Positions 18,370 through 27,691 of a DNA stretch of 64,000 nucleotides are shown here, in pieces. Both the position numbers and the translations under genes were made by a program. Positions within the stretch are counted from its first letter, which is position 1; each line of letters begins with the position of its first letter. The notes beneath the pieces are model-generated. The model saw only the letters and a program-made list of their open reading frames with translations, ran no database searches and was not told the origin of the DNA. Origin of the DNA: Microbacterium immunditiarum (GTDB lineage: Bacteria > Actinomycetota > Actinomycetes > Actinomycetales > Microbacteriaceae); the NCBI RefSeq assembly GCF_013409785.1, contig NZ_JACCBV010000001.1, positions 186,001 to 250,000 on the forward strand, read 5' to 3'.

Positions 18370-19851
18370 TCACGGCGCCGCCCCCGCCCCGAGAGCGAGC
18401 TCCACGTCGGCGAGCGCGTCGACGAGCGCGCGGTCATGCGACACGAACACGACGGCGGTCCCCTCGGCGCGCACCTCGTCGACGAGCGCCGCGAGCTCGC
18501 GCCACGTGCGTGCGTCCTGACCGTACGTCGGCTCGTCGAGCACGAGCACGCGGGGCCTCGTCGCGAGCGCGGCGGCGACCGTGAGGCGACGCTTCTCGCC
18601 GCCTGACAACGTGAAGGGGTTCACCGCCGCGAGGCGCGTGAGCCGCAGGCGCTCGAGCAGCGGCTCGACGCGTGCGGCTGTCTCGGCCTCCCCGAGCCCC
18701 ATCGCGCGCGGCCCGACCGCGAGCTCATCGCGCACGCGGGTCGTGAGCAGCTGGTGCTCGGGGTCCTGGAACACCGTCCCGATCCGCGTGAGCAGCTCGC
18801 GCGAGCGCCACTCATGCGGCGCCGCGCCGCGCGCGCCCGCGCGCAGGACCTCGGTCGCGCGCACGTCCCCGCCGACCGGCGGCAGCAGTCCTGCGAGGGT
18901 CGCGGCGAGCGTGGACTTCCCCGCGCCGTTGGGCCCCGTGATCGCGAGCGCGCGAGCGGCCTCGACGGAGAGGGAGATGCCGGATGCCGCGACCCGCGCC
19001 TCCTTCGCGCCGAACGGCCTCCGGCCGACCGCGAGCCCGTCCGCGGTGAGGAGCGTCTCGCCGGGAGCTGCCGTGAGCGGCCGCCGCGAGAACGCCGGCG
19101 GCACGCACGGCACCCAGACCCCGGCATCCGTCAGCTCTCGCTCATGCGATCGGAAGACCTGCGCAGGCTGCCCGTCGGCGAGCACGCCTTCGCCACTGCC
19201 CGGCTCGGCGAGCACGATCACCCGGTCGACGTGCTCGGCCCACAGTTCGACGCGGTGCTCGACCACCACGAGCGTGGCGCCCGTGCGCTCGGCGACCGCG
19301 AGCACGGCGTCGCGCACCTCGACCGTGCCCGCGGGGTCGAGGTTCGCGGTCGGCTCGTCGAGCAGCACGAGGCCGGGACGCATCGCGAGCACGCCCGCGA
19401 GCGCCAGGCGCTGCTTCTGCCCGCCGGAGAGCTGGGACGTCGAGCGATCCCGCCCGACATCGAGCCCGACGGCGTCGAGGGCGTCGTCGACGCGGCGCCA
19501 GATCTCGTCGGGGGAAACGGCGAGGTTCTCGCACGCGAACGCGACGTCGTCGCCCACCCGCGCGAGGATGACCTGCGCGTCGGGGTCCTGCAGCACGAGC
19601 CCCGCCTTGCCGCGCGCGTGCGCGGGCGCCACGCCGTCGATCGTCAGCTCACCGGCGACCTCGCCGTCCTCGGCGTCGCCGAGCACGCCCGCCAGGCCCC
19701 GCAGGAGCGTGCTCTTGCCCGAGCCGCTCGCCCCGAGCAGCAGCACCCGCTCGCCGGGAGCGATGTCGAGGTCGAGGCCTGCGACGGCCCAGCGCCGCCG
19801 TCCGGCGTGGCGCCAGCCCCACCCCCGAGCGACGACGTGGACGCCCGTCAC
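18370..19851 (-). CDS. ykoD: ECF transporter double ATPase YkoD
   Basis: 493 aa from the GTG at 19851, overlapping the ykoE stop by 4 bp. Two ABC domains are fused: the first has Walker A GASGSGKST near residue 39 and signature LSGGQKQRL, with VLLDEPTANLD. The second has Walker A GPNGAGKST near 298 and signature LSGGEKRRL, with LVLDEPTYGQD. This fused architecture is typical of YkoD-type ECF ATPases. It energises uptake with YkoE (substrate binding) and YkoC. Cytoplasmic face of the membrane. Confidence 0.92.
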   Translation of the reverse strand: MTGVHVVARGWGWRHAGRRRWAVAGLDLDIAPGERVLLLGASGSGKSTLLRGLAGVLGDAEDGEVAGELTIDGVAPAHARGKAGLVLQDPDAQVILARVGDDVAFACENLAVSPDEIWRRVDDALDAVGLDVGRDRSTSQLSGGQKQRLALAGVLAMRPGLVLLDEPTANLDPAGTVEVRDAVLAVAERTGATLVVVEHRVELWAEHVDRVIVLAEPGSGEGVLADGQPAQVFRSHERELTDAGVWVPCVPPAFSRRPLTAAPGETLLTADGLAVGRRPFGAKEARVAASGISLSVEAARALAITGPNGAGKSTLAATLAGLLPPVGGDVRATEVLRAGARGAAPHEWRSRELLTRIGTVFQDPEHQLLTTRVRDELAVGPRAMGLGEAETAARVEPLLERLRLTRLAAVNPFTLSGGEKRRLTVAAALATRPRVLVLDEPTYGQDARTWRELAALVDEVRAEGTAVVFVSHDRALVDALADVELALGAGAAP

Positions 19852-20489
19852 GCAGCGTCGGAGGGCTCTGCCTCGCGCGCCCTCGCCTCCCGGCCGGCGG
19901 CGAAGCGATCGAGCGCTCCGGTCGCCGCGAGCGCCTTCGCGATGACCCACGACAGCAGGCCGGCGATGACGATGCCCGAGACGACGGCCGACACGAAGTA
20001 CGCGACGCGGGCCTCGAAGGACAGGGCCGCGACCGACGAGAAGCTCGTGTCGAGGAGGCCCACCGCGATGCCGGCGAGCGCGCCCGACGTGAGCGCGCCG
20101 AGCAGCCGCCAGTTGGCGTACAGCAGGATCGCGAAGCCGAGCTCGGCCGCCGCCCCCTGCACGAGCCCCCACACGAGTGTGAGGAAGGCCCACTGCGTGC
20201 CCAGCGCCATCGACACCACGGCCGCGACGACCTCGGTGTAGATGGCCGCGCCGGGCTTGCGGATGATGAGCCCGCCGAGCACTCCGGCGAACAGCCAGCC
20301 GCCGGCGAGCAGGCCGGACAGCCCCGGCGTGAACGAGAGCACGCTGTCGAGGCCGGGCCACGCGAGGCCCCACAGCCAGAACAGGACTCCCGCCGCGACA
20401 CCGATGACGCTGGCGACGACGATGTCGACGACGCGCCACCGGAAACGGTGGGCGACGTGCGACGCGGACGTTGACGTGGACGTGTGCAT
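19848..20489 (-). CDS. ykoE: ECF transporter substrate-binding protein YkoE
   Basis: 213 aa. Six hydrophobic segments and the YkoE pattern FRWRVVDIVVASVIGVAAG, ending near LDRFAAGREAR. The family binds thiamine or its pyrimidine precursor hydroxymethylpyrimidine. The ATG at 20489 is set by AGGGAGGG 6-8 bases upstream, which lies in the 3' strand of the TPP riboswitch, so translation is expected to fall when TPP is high. First gene of ykoE-ykoD-ykoC. Confidence 0.93.
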   Translation of the reverse strand: MHTSTSTSASHVAHRFRWRVVDIVVASVIGVAAGVLFWLWGLAWPGLDSVLSFTPGLSGLLAGGWLFAGVLGGLIIRKPGAAIYTEVVAAVVSMALGTQWAFLTLVWGLVQGAAAELGFAILLYANWRLLGALTSGALAGIAVGLLDTSFSSVAALSFEARVAYFVSAVVSGIVIAGLLSWVIAKALAATGALDRFAAGREARAREAEPSDAA

Positions 20490-20491
20490 CG

Positions 20492-20583
20492 TTACTCCCT
20501 CCCTGCGCTGGCATGACCCAGATCAGGTTCGACGGTCGAAGCGTCTTTCGCTTCCTCTCAGCCCGGCACACCGGACTCCCGTG
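20492..20583 (-). promoter_or_regulatory. TPP (THI-box) riboswitch
   Basis: Read on the minus strand, the conserved THI-box elements are present: GGGCTGAGA (CTGAGA at 20561-20556), AACCTGATCTGG (around 20530-20518), GCCAGCGCAGGGA and a 5' GGAGTCC that can pair with the 3' end. The variable P3 stem is GAAGCGAAAGACGCTTC. The 3' strand overlaps the ykoE ribosome-binding site, suggesting translational control. Confidence 0.95.
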
Positions 20584-20595
20584 GTTGACGCGACG

Positions 20596-20601
20596 AGTAT
20601 A
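20596..20601 (-). promoter_or_regulatory. -10 element of the ykoEDC promoter
   Basis: TATACT on the minus strand, about 13 bp before the riboswitch; no good -35 is visible 16-18 bp upstream (TTAAGG-like only). Position fits a transcript starting near 20588. Confidence 0.5.
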
Positions 20602-20627
20602 GCCCGCGCAGCGGGTACCTTAATCAG

Positions 20628-22529
20628 GTGAGCCTCGCCGACACGCCTCCCCCCTCGCGCCGCGCCCTGCGCGCCGCGCGGATGGAGGCCTCCGGCTCGG
20701 CGACGGGCCCGGAAGGCCCTGACAAGACGCCGAAAGAGCCGATCGTCGAGGCCGGTGCGGCGGGTCTCGGTGAGGGTCCGATCGAGAGCGTTCCGGATGC
20801 CGCGCCCCCGGCGCCCGCGGAGCCCTTCGTCGCACCGCCCATGTCGGCGGCCCCTGCCGCGGCATCCGCGGAGTCCGTGTTCGGCGCGCCGTCCCCGGTC
20901 GGCACCGACTCGGGTCCCCTGCAGCTGGAAGACCTGTTCGGGCTCGGCGACGGCGAGGAGCGCCCGGCGCGCTCGACGGTGACTCGCCCCAACTACGCCC
21001 GGACGAGCGCCCCGGAGCCCGTGTTCGCCTTCACCGCCTCGGCCGCGCCCGTGTCGCCCACCTCGCCGGTCGAGTCCGTGCCCGCGGCGGAGCCCACGCT
21101 CACAATGCCACGCGCACGAGAGGCCGAGGTGGCGCCCGTCACGGCGACGCAGACCCTCGCGACGTCCGGCGACGAGGAGCCGGCCGAGCGCAGTCGCGTC
21201 GCACTCACGTGGGTGGACGAGGCATCCGTCGCCCTCGGCTGGCGTGTCGGCCCCGACCTTGCGACCGCGACCAGCCCGTATGTGCCGGTCGAGAACGACC
21301 TCCTCGCGAACCCGCCTCGCCGGTCGCCGTTCCGCCCCGGAGTGCTCGCGCCCGCCGGAGCCACCGCCGCGTTCCTCGCCGCGTACGCCGCGACGACGCT
21401 CCTGTGGCCGCTTCATGCGGTCGCGCCGACGGTGGAGAGCATCCAGGTCGAGTCGGTGCCCGCGGCCGCGACCGCGCTGCCGTGGCCCGGCGTCGGCGGC
21501 GCCGCGGTCTCGGTGCGCGGTGTCGGCGCGGTGGCGTCGAGCGCGGACGCGGTCCCGATGGCCAGCATCACCAAGGTCGTCACGGCGCTCGTCGTGCTCG
21601 AGGAGATGCCTCTCTCCCCCGGTGAGCAGGGCCCGGAGTTCCGGTTCGGATGGGGCGACCGCAGCCGGTACTGGAACTACCGCGCGAACGGCGAGTCCGC
21701 GCTCGACGTGCCCGTCGGCGGCTCGCTCACGCAGTACCAGCTGCTCGAGGGCATGCTCATCGGCTCGGCGAACAACTACGCTGACCGGCTCGCGGGCAAC
21801 CTGTGGCCCTCCGACTCGGTGTTCGCCGACGCGGCGATGAGGTGGCTGACGGCGCACGGTGTCAACGGCGTCACCGTCGTCGAGCCCACCGGCATGGATC
21901 CGGGCAACACCGCGAGTCCGGATTCGCTGCTCGTGCTCGCCGACAAGGCCCTCGCGAACCCCGTGATCGCCGAGATCGTCGCCAAGCCGTCCGTCGAGCT
22001 GCCCGGTGCCGGGCTCGTCGAGAACACGAACGGCCTCCTCGCCGATCCGGGCGTGATCGGCATCAAGACCGGGACGCTCGACATGTGGAACCTGCTCTCG
22101 GCGAAGAACCTCACGATCGGCGACACGGTGGTGCGCGTCACCGCGTCGGTGCTCGGTCAGCCCGACGACGGGGCCCGCCTCCAGGCGTCGCGCGCCCTGT
22201 ACGCCCAGGTCGAGCAGGAGCTCCAGCCGCGGCCGTCGGTGGCCGCCGGCACGACGGCGGGGATCGTCGAGACGAAGTGGGGCGAGCAGGTCGACATCGT
22301 GACGGCAGGGGACGCGAGCGTCATCCTCTGGAACGGCGGTGCAGCGACGGTGGAGTCGACGTTCTCGCTCGGCGAGTCGCGCGAGAAGGGCGACAAGGTC
22401 GGAACGCTGTCGGTCGCCGGTCCACTCGACTCGACCGAGGTCGAGCTCGAGCTCGCCGAAGAGGTCGAGGGGCCGAGCGCGTGGTGGCGTCTCACGCATC
22501 CGCTCGATCTGTTCGGGCTCAGCGGCTGA
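20628..22529 (+). CDS. D-alanyl-D-alanine carboxypeptidase-like protein with long cytoplasmic N-terminus
   Basis: 633 aa. Residues 1-235 are a low-complexity Pro/Ala/Glu-rich region. One membrane segment follows near 242-262 (AFLAAYAATTLLWPL), then an extracellular serine-peptidase (PBP-like) domain. That domain has the three active-site motifs: SITK (about 312-315), SAN (about 378) and KTGT (about 479). It acts on cell-wall peptides like PBP5-type carboxypeptidases, though sequence spacing is not typical. The GTG start at 20628 has little Shine-Dalgarno sequence, so a leaderless or later start cannot be excluded. The C-terminal ~100 residues look like a beta-rich accessory domain. A repeat hairpin follows. 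Confidence 0.82.
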   Translation: MSLADTPPPSRRALRAARMEASGSATGPEGPDKTPKEPIVEAGAAGLGEGPIESVPDAAPPAPAEPFVAPPMSAAPAAASAESVFGAPSPVGTDSGPLQLEDLFGLGDGEERPARSTVTRPNYARTSAPEPVFAFTASAAPVSPTSPVESVPAAEPTLTMPRAREAEVAPVTATQTLATSGDEEPAERSRVALTWVDEASVALGWRVGPDLATATSPYVPVENDLLANPPRRSPFRPGVLAPAGATAAFLAAYAATTLLWPLHAVAPTVESIQVESVPAAATALPWPGVGGAAVSVRGVGAVASSADAVPMASITKVVTALVVLEEMPLSPGEQGPEFRFGWGDRSRYWNYRANGESALDVPVGGSLTQYQLLEGMLIGSANNYADRLAGNLWPSDSVFADAAMRWLTAHGVNGVTVVEPTGMDPGNTASPDSLLVLADKALANPVIAEIVAKPSVELPGAGLVENTNGLLADPGVIGIKTGTLDMWNLLSAKNLTIGDTVVRVTASVLGQPDDGARLQASRALYAQVEQELQPRPSVAAGTTAGIVETKWGEQVDIVTAGDASVILWNGGAATVESTFSLGESREKGDKVGTLSVAGPLDSTEVELELAEEVEGPSAWWRLTHPLDLFGLSG

Positions 22530-22530
22530 C

Positions 22531-22606
22531 CGCTTCGTCTCGCTCCGCGCGCTCAGCGACCGGATAGCCGGACCCTGAGCGAGGAGCGAAGCGACGAGAC
22601 GAAGGG
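22531..22606. repeat. Inverted pair of CTTCGTCTCG/GCTCAGCGACC repeats (copies 2 and 3)
   Basis: CGCTTCGTCTCGCTCCGCGC plus GCTCAGCGACCGG (22531-22563) faces its complement-like copy, with CCTGAGCGAGGAGCGAAG and GACGAGACGAAGGG (22573-22606). They can fold into one long imperfect hairpin. It fills the gap between two convergent genes and probably ends both transcripts. Confidence 0.7.
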
Positions 22607-22622
22607 CGCCTCGGATCACCCG

Positions 22623-24206
22623 TCAGAACGGCCACACGAGCGGCACGTACAGCACGGAGAACGCCAGGAAGACGATCATGAGCGGCAGCCCCAGTCGCCA
22701 ATAGTCGCCGAACCGGTACCCTCCGGGCTGCATGACCATGAGGTTCACCGGCGTCGCGATCGGCGTGAGGAACGCCGCGGCGCCCGCGACGGTGAGGGCC
22801 ATCATGAACGGCTGGACGCTTACTCCCGTCGTCTGGGCCAGTGACGCGGCGATCGGCATGACAACGAGGACCGTCGCGACGTTCGAGATGAACTGACCCA
22901 GGACCATCGTGACGACGCACACCACCAGCAGTGCGAGCAGCGGCGAGGTGCGGCCGGTGAGAGCGAGCACACCGTCGGCGACGAGTGCCGCGGCCCCGGT
23001 CGAGACGAACGCGCTCGACAGCGGGATCATGCCGGCGATGAGCACGATCGTCGTCCACGAGACCGCGCGGTAGACCTGCGGCACGGTGAGCACCCGCGTC
23101 AGCACGAGCGCGCCCGCGGCGAGCAGCCCCGCGACCGCGGGCGGCACGATGCCGGTCGCGAGGAGCGCGACCATCAGACCGAGGACCACCAGCGCGCGCC
23201 TCGCGCCTCGCCCGAGCGGCACAGCCCGTTGCAGGGTCTGCGGCGGGGTCACGGCGATCACGTCGCGCGAGCGGGCGTAGCGCTCGAGCGCGCCCCACGG
23301 CCCCTGCACGAGCACGGCGTCGCCGGCCTCGAGTATGAGGGAGCGGGACGGAGCGGATGCGGCATCCGGCGCCCCGCCCCCTCGCCTGACGGCAAGGATC
23401 ACGAGGTCCTCTTCCCGCGTCGTCATGCCCGGGTACACCTCGCGGCCGATGAGCGTGGACCGCGGCGCGATGAGCACCTCGATGACGCCCTCCTGCGCGC
23501 TGAAGAGCGCATGCGTGTCGAGGTCGACGGCGTAGCTCTCGCGCAACATCCGCGCCTTCTCACCCGCGTCCGCGGCCCCGCCGAGGTGCTCGGGCTCCCG
23601 GTCCGGCAGCAGCCTCCGGCCGCCGAGCGCGACGACGGCGATCGTGCAGACCAGCACGGGGAGCCCGACGAGCGCGAACTCGAAGAACCCGAACGGGCGG
23701 CCGCCGGCGTGGGCCGCCGCATCCGAGACGAGGACGTTGACCGGGGTTCCGGTGAGTGTCAGCAGCGATCCCGCGCTCGCGGCGAACGCGAGAGGGATGA
23801 GCAGGCGCGACGGAACGATGCCCGCGCGCACCGCCACCACCACGACGACGGGGAGCAGTGCGGCAACCGCGCCGTTGATGCTGATGAACGCCGTGAGCAC
23901 GGCAACGATGACGCCGATCACGATCGTGAGGCGCAGCCGGTCCGTGCCGGCGCGACCGACGACCCGCTGCGCGATCCACACCGTGACACCGGTCGCATCG
24001 AGTGACTCGCTCACGACGAACAGCGAAGCGATGAAGATCACCGTCGGATCGCCGAATCCCGACAGGGCCTCGGGGAGGGTGAGCACACCGGTCGCCCACA
24101 GCGCGAGCGCGACGCCGACCGCCACCGTGCCGATCGGCACCTTGCCCGAGACGAACGCGACGATCGCCAGCGCGAGGATCACGAAGACCGCGATGATGGG
24201 ATCCAC
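22623..24206 (-). CDS. SLC13/DASS-type permease with TrkA-C domains
   Basis: 527 aa. About ten to twelve hydrophobic segments occur in two halves. The half-repeats carry ALLPVVVVVA with SLLTLTGTPVNVLV, and QFISNVATVLVVMPIA with FLTPIATPVNLMV. These re-entrant SNT/TGTPVN and TPIATPVN motifs bind sodium and carboxylate in SLC13 transporters. Between the halves (about residues 215-300) lie two RCK_C/TrkA-C-like modules (IEVLIAPRSTLIGREV, LILEAGDAVLVQGPW). Dicarboxylate or sulfate uptake is likely; substrate not decided. Single-gene unit. Confidence 0.88.
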   Translation of the reverse strand: MDPIIAVFVILALAIVAFVSGKVPIGTVAVGVALALWATGVLTLPEALSGFGDPTVIFIASLFVVSESLDATGVTVWIAQRVVGRAGTDRLRLTIVIGVIVAVLTAFISINGAVAALLPVVVVVAVRAGIVPSRLLIPLAFAASAGSLLTLTGTPVNVLVSDAAAHAGGRPFGFFEFALVGLPVLVCTIAVVALGGRRLLPDREPEHLGGAADAGEKARMLRESYAVDLDTHALFSAQEGVIEVLIAPRSTLIGREVYPGMTTREEDLVILAVRRGGGAPDAASAPSRSLILEAGDAVLVQGPWGALERYARSRDVIAVTPPQTLQRAVPLGRGARRALVVLGLMVALLATGIVPPAVAGLLAAGALVLTRVLTVPQVYRAVSWTTIVLIAGMIPLSSAFVSTGAAALVADGVLALTGRTSPLLALLVVCVVTMVLGQFISNVATVLVVMPIAASLAQTTGVSVQPFMMALTVAGAAAFLTPIATPVNLMVMQPGGYRFGDYWRLGLPLMIVFLAFSVLYVPLVWPF

Positions 24207-24227
24207 CTTCGCGAGCCTAGGGCGGGG

Positions 24228-25154
24228 TCAGGCGAAGCGCACGGTCTGCTGCAGGCGAGTGCGCACGTCGAAGACCTCGTTGCCGCCGATCTCGCGCGCG
24301 CCCGTCATCCCGCGTCGCATGACCGTCGCCAGCCCGCTGCGGGAGACGACGGCGACCGGGACCCCCTTGACCCGCCCGACCTCGGTGATCGCCTGCTCGA
24401 GGTCCTCGTCGGGGAGCACGACGATCGCGCCTCCGAAGCGCACGCGAGCGGCGCGGGCCACCGCGCGCATGCTCCGCACGAGCTCGGCGATCGGGGATCC
24501 GCTCACTCCCTCGCCGATGAGCTCGCCACGGCGCAGGCGCACGGGCCCGCCGAAGTCCTCCGACAGCACGCCGTAGAGGCCGCTCGGGCCGAGCACGATG
24601 TGGTCGAGCTTGGCGTCGGGGTCGCGTTCGTCTGCGACGACGTCATGCCAGACGGTGTAGCCCATGCCGAGATCCGACACGATGCGGGCGGTCGCCTCTT
24701 CGGCGAGCGCGTCCGCGAGGAGCCTCTTGAGGTGGTGCGGCGCCGACCGCACGAGCGCGGGGTCGTACGGGTCGTCGAGCGTCACGCCGCGGCCCGCCCA
24801 CTCGCGGATGAGGTCGAGGTAGCGCTCGCGGCGCCAGCCGCCGGGGTGCCCGAACGAGCGCGCACGGGGACGGGTGTCGCGAGTCTGGGTCCGCACCGGC
24901 GGGCGGAAGCCCGACCATTCGGGGGCGGATGCCGCGCCGAACCCGTGACCGCGGTCGTAGGCGGCACGCGCGACGGGCGTGCCGACGAGCTCCCACGCGC
25001 GCTGCACCTGCACGAACACCGCGGCGTCGCCGCCCGTGTCGGGGTGGGTCTGGCGCAGCCGCAGGCGGTATGCGCGGCGCAGCGACTCCTCGTCGACGGT
25101 CGGGTCGACCCCGAGCACTTCGTACGCCGACGCCGAGAGCGGACTGTCGAACAC
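24228..25154 (-). CDS. J-domain protein with NERD-like domain
   Basis: 308 aa from the GTG at 25154. The N-terminal J-domain (about residues 7-70) contains the HPD motif (QTHPDTGGD), so it can stimulate an Hsp70. The middle part is Arg-rich. The C-terminal half (about 165-300) resembles a nuclease-related NERD domain (LDHIVLGPSGLYGVLSED). The Lys of the usual acidic-x-Lys catalytic element is not present there (SED), so nuclease activity is doubtful. It ends 10 bp before the next gene starts its stop codon and may share its transcript. Confidence 0.75.
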   Translation of the reverse strand: MFDSPLSASAYEVLGVDPTVDEESLRRAYRLRLRQTHPDTGGDAAVFVQVQRAWELVGTPVARAAYDRGHGFGAASAPEWSGFRPPVRTQTRDTRPRARSFGHPGGWRRERYLDLIREWAGRGVTLDDPYDPALVRSAPHHLKRLLADALAEEATARIVSDLGMGYTVWHDVVADERDPDAKLDHIVLGPSGLYGVLSEDFGGPVRLRRGELIGEGVSGSPIAELVRSMRAVARAARVRFGGAIVVLPDEDLEQAITEVGRVKGVPVAVVSRSGLATVMRRGMTGAREIGGNEVFDVRTRLQQTVRFA

Positions 25155-25164
25155 GCGGTAAAGG

Positions 25165-26595
25165 CTAACGCGCTCCGCGACCCCTGGGCCGGGAGGTGCT
25201 CTCGTTGCGGCGCGCGTACGCGGCCGCGCTGCGGCTCGACAGGGCGAGCAGCAGGAGGATGTCGAGCCCCAGGGGCAGGAAGGTCGTCGAGATCGTGATG
25301 TCCTGCGCATCCGCCCACCAGCCGATGAAGGCGCTCGTGATCGAGATCGTGCTGACGACCATGACGGTCACACGGGTCCAGTTCACGCCGTGCAGGATGA
25401 GCACACCGAGCACTGCGTCGACCAGGACGACCACGACCATCACGATCGTGTAGAAGACGACGGACCCGAGCACGGCGTCCAGCCCCATCGGGAGGCCGGT
25501 CACCTGGGTATCGGGCGGCTCGGCGAGCTCCGACCAGTTCAGCGCGATCTCGCCGAGGATGACGAGCCCCGCGATGACGCGGAAGAACACGAGACACGCG
25601 CCCGCGACGATCGACTTCGGCCGCGGCATCTCGGGGTCGAACCGAGGGCGCTGCAGGAGGCGCTCGGCACCCTCGAATGCCGGCCGCTTGCCCGGGTCGA
25701 CGATCGGATTGGCCGTCGGGTCGTACACGTGATGGCTCGCGTGGCCGGCATCCGGAGCACCGCCGCCGACATCGACGATGGGCAGGTCGCCGTCGGTGTG
25801 GATCGTGTCGCCGCCGCCGTTGCGCGCGTGGTAGCCCGTCGAGAAGTCCTCGATGACGTCGACCTGGATGCTCGGATCAGTCTCGAGCAGCGTCCGAACG
25901 ATGTGGTCGCGCTCGACGTCGATGTCGTCGTCGATGCGGTGCGTGATCTGGAGGGTGAACAGCGAGAGCCCGACGGCGGTGTCGAACGTGCCGGCGGCGA
26001 GCCAGTCCACGCGGCGGCCGCCGGGCAGCAGCCAGTCCTCTGGGCAGCGCCAGAACCGCACGTGGTGACGCTTCCCGGGACTGCCGTCCACCTCCTGCTG
26101 GTACGCGAAGTCCTGCTGACGGCCGAAGAGGAACAGGGGGCTCACCGGCGCCTCGTCGTAGCTGCGGCGCCTGAGCGTCGACATCACGATGCGCCACGAC
26201 GAGCGGAGCGTCACCGGGTCCGCCCTCGTCCATCCCGCCGCTTCCAGCGCCCGCTGGATCTCCTGCTCCGTGCCCATGAAGGCGAGGTTCACCGGGTCGC
26301 CGAGGAGGCCGTCGCTCGTGCGCGTGCGGCCGATGAAGTAGTCCGGCACATAGATGGTCGTGAGGATGCGATGCAGCCGCGGCAGCACGAGGTACGCGAG
26401 CAGCGCCCAGAACACGATCCCCGCGAGGATCCCCCACCACCCGAGCTGGAACGTCTCGGTCAGACTCAGATACGCGAGCCAGATCGCGGCGACCCCCGCG
26501 AACACGAAGAAGAACCAGTCCACCGCGATTCCGAGCGACCAGCGCCGCCGAGGCCGCTGCGCGGTCTGCTTCTCGGTTGCCGTGGTCTGGCTCAT
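25165..26595 (-). CDS. LssY_C-domain membrane protein
   Basis: 476 aa. Two N-terminal membrane helices (about 24-68) are followed by a soluble LssY C-terminal-type domain (VNLAFMGTEQEIQRALEAAGW, PLFLFGRQQDFAYQQEV, KRHHVRFWR) and three or four C-terminal helices (about 330-450). The LssY_C domain is widespread but without known activity. An Asp/His-rich linker (about 290-320) separates it from the helices. The ATG at 26595 follows the stop of the neighbouring hydrolase by 7 bp, so an operon is likely. Confidence 0.8.
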   Translation of the reverse strand: MSQTTATEKQTAQRPRRRWSLGIAVDWFFFVFAGVAAIWLAYLSLTETFQLGWWGILAGIVFWALLAYLVLPRLHRILTTIYVPDYFIGRTRTSDGLLGDPVNLAFMGTEQEIQRALEAAGWTRADPVTLRSSWRIVMSTLRRRSYDEAPVSPLFLFGRQQDFAYQQEVDGSPGKRHHVRFWRCPEDWLLPGGRRVDWLAAGTFDTAVGLSLFTLQITHRIDDDIDVERDHIVRTLLETDPSIQVDVIEDFSTGYHARNGGGDTIHTDGDLPIVDVGGGAPDAGHASHHVYDPTANPIVDPGKRPAFEGAERLLQRPRFDPEMPRPKSIVAGACLVFFRVIAGLVILGEIALNWSELAEPPDTQVTGLPMGLDAVLGSVVFYTIVMVVVVLVDAVLGVLILHGVNWTRVTVMVVSTISITSAFIGWWADAQDITISTTFLPLGLDILLLLALSSRSAAAYARRNESTSRPRGRGAR

Positions 26596-26602
26596 CGCGG
26601 GC

Positions 26603-27691
26603 TCACACGGGCGGTCCGTCCCACAGGGGAGTGGTCGGCCGATACGAGAGGGCGGATGCCGCGGCATCCGGTTCGAGCTCCGCGATCGTCGCCGGCTGCC
26701 AGTGCGGGTCGCGGTCCTTGTCGATGAGCTGTGCGCGGATGCCCTCCACGAGGTCGGGCTGGGTCGTGGCGAACCACATCACGAGGCCGTACTCCTGCGC
26801 GAGCGCGTCGCGCAGCGATGGCAGCTCACGCGCCCGGCGCACGGCCGCGAGGGTGACCGCGAGAGCGGTGGGGGAGAGCTCGGCGAGGGTGTCGGCGGTG
26901 GCGGATGCCTCGGGCTCGGGCCGTGTGCGCAGCCGCTCGACGACCTCGGCGACGGTGTCGGCCGAGAACGAGTCGTCGATCCAGGGGCGCGCGCTCTGGA
27001 GCGACGACTGCGGTCTCCCGCCGGTCGAGTAGGCGCGAAGGGCCGTATCGAGATCCTGGCCTTCACGAACCGCCCCTTCGAGCGCCTCCCGCAGCTCGCC
27101 CAGTCGCTCCGACGGCACGATGGCATCCGCGAAGCCCGCGTACACGGCATCCGCCCCGCCCATCGTCGCACCCGTCAACCCGAGGTACTCGCCCAGCCGT
27201 CCCGGAGCGCGGCCCAGCAGCCACGTGCCGCCGACGTCGGGCGTGAACCCGATACGGGTCTCGGGCATCGCGAGCTGGGAGCGCTCCGTCACGACGCGCG
27301 CCTGTGCGTGCCCCGCGAGCCCGATGCCGCCGCCCATCGTGATGCCGTCGGCGAGCGCGATGACGGGCTTCGGGTACTCCGCGATGCGGGCGTTGAGCGC
27401 ATACTCCGCGCGGAAGAACTCCCCCGTCGCCTCGGGGTCGCCGCCCACGATCTGCTGGTACAGCGTGCGCACGTCGCCGCCCGCGCAGAACCCGCGCTCG
27501 CCCTCGCCGTCGAGAAGCACGGCCCGCACCTCGGGGTCGCTCTCCCACGCGTCGAGCGCGGCGGTGAGCTCGCGGATCATCCCGAGATCGAGCGCATTGA
27601 TGGCGCGCGGCCGGTTGAGCGTGAGCCGTCCGAGGCCCCCTTCGGCTCGCACGAGCACGGAGGAATCGACGGATGCAGCGACCTCGGTCAT
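26603..27691 (-). CDS. 3-hydroxyisobutyryl-CoA hydrolase-like enoyl-CoA hydratase family protein
   Basis: 362 aa, the length and pattern of HIBCH-type crotonases: LTLNRPRAINALD, GERGFCAGGDVRTLYQQ near residue 65, ADGITMGGGIGLAGHAQARV near 115 and PETRIGFTPDVGGTWLLGR near 145, followed by the long C-terminal helical part absent from ordinary hydratases. The Glu of MPETRIGFTPD and the following Asp are the expected catalytic residues for thioester hydrolysis. Role: valine catabolism. A GTG directly before the ATG is an alternative start; no strong ribosome-binding site is seen. Confidence 0.9.
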   Translation of the reverse strand: MTEVAASVDSSVLVRAEGGLGRLTLNRPRAINALDLGMIRELTAALDAWESDPEVRAVLLDGEGERGFCAGGDVRTLYQQIVGGDPEATGEFFRAEYALNARIAEYPKPVIALADGITMGGGIGLAGHAQARVVTERSQLAMPETRIGFTPDVGGTWLLGRAPGRLGEYLGLTGATMGGADAVYAGFADAIVPSERLGELREALEGAVREGQDLDTALRAYSTGGRPQSSLQSARPWIDDSFSADTVAEVVERLRTRPEPEASATADTLAELSPTALAVTLAAVRRARELPSLRDALAQEYGLVMWFATTQPDLVEGIRAQLIDKDRDPHWQPATIAELEPDAAASALSYRPTTPLWDGPPV

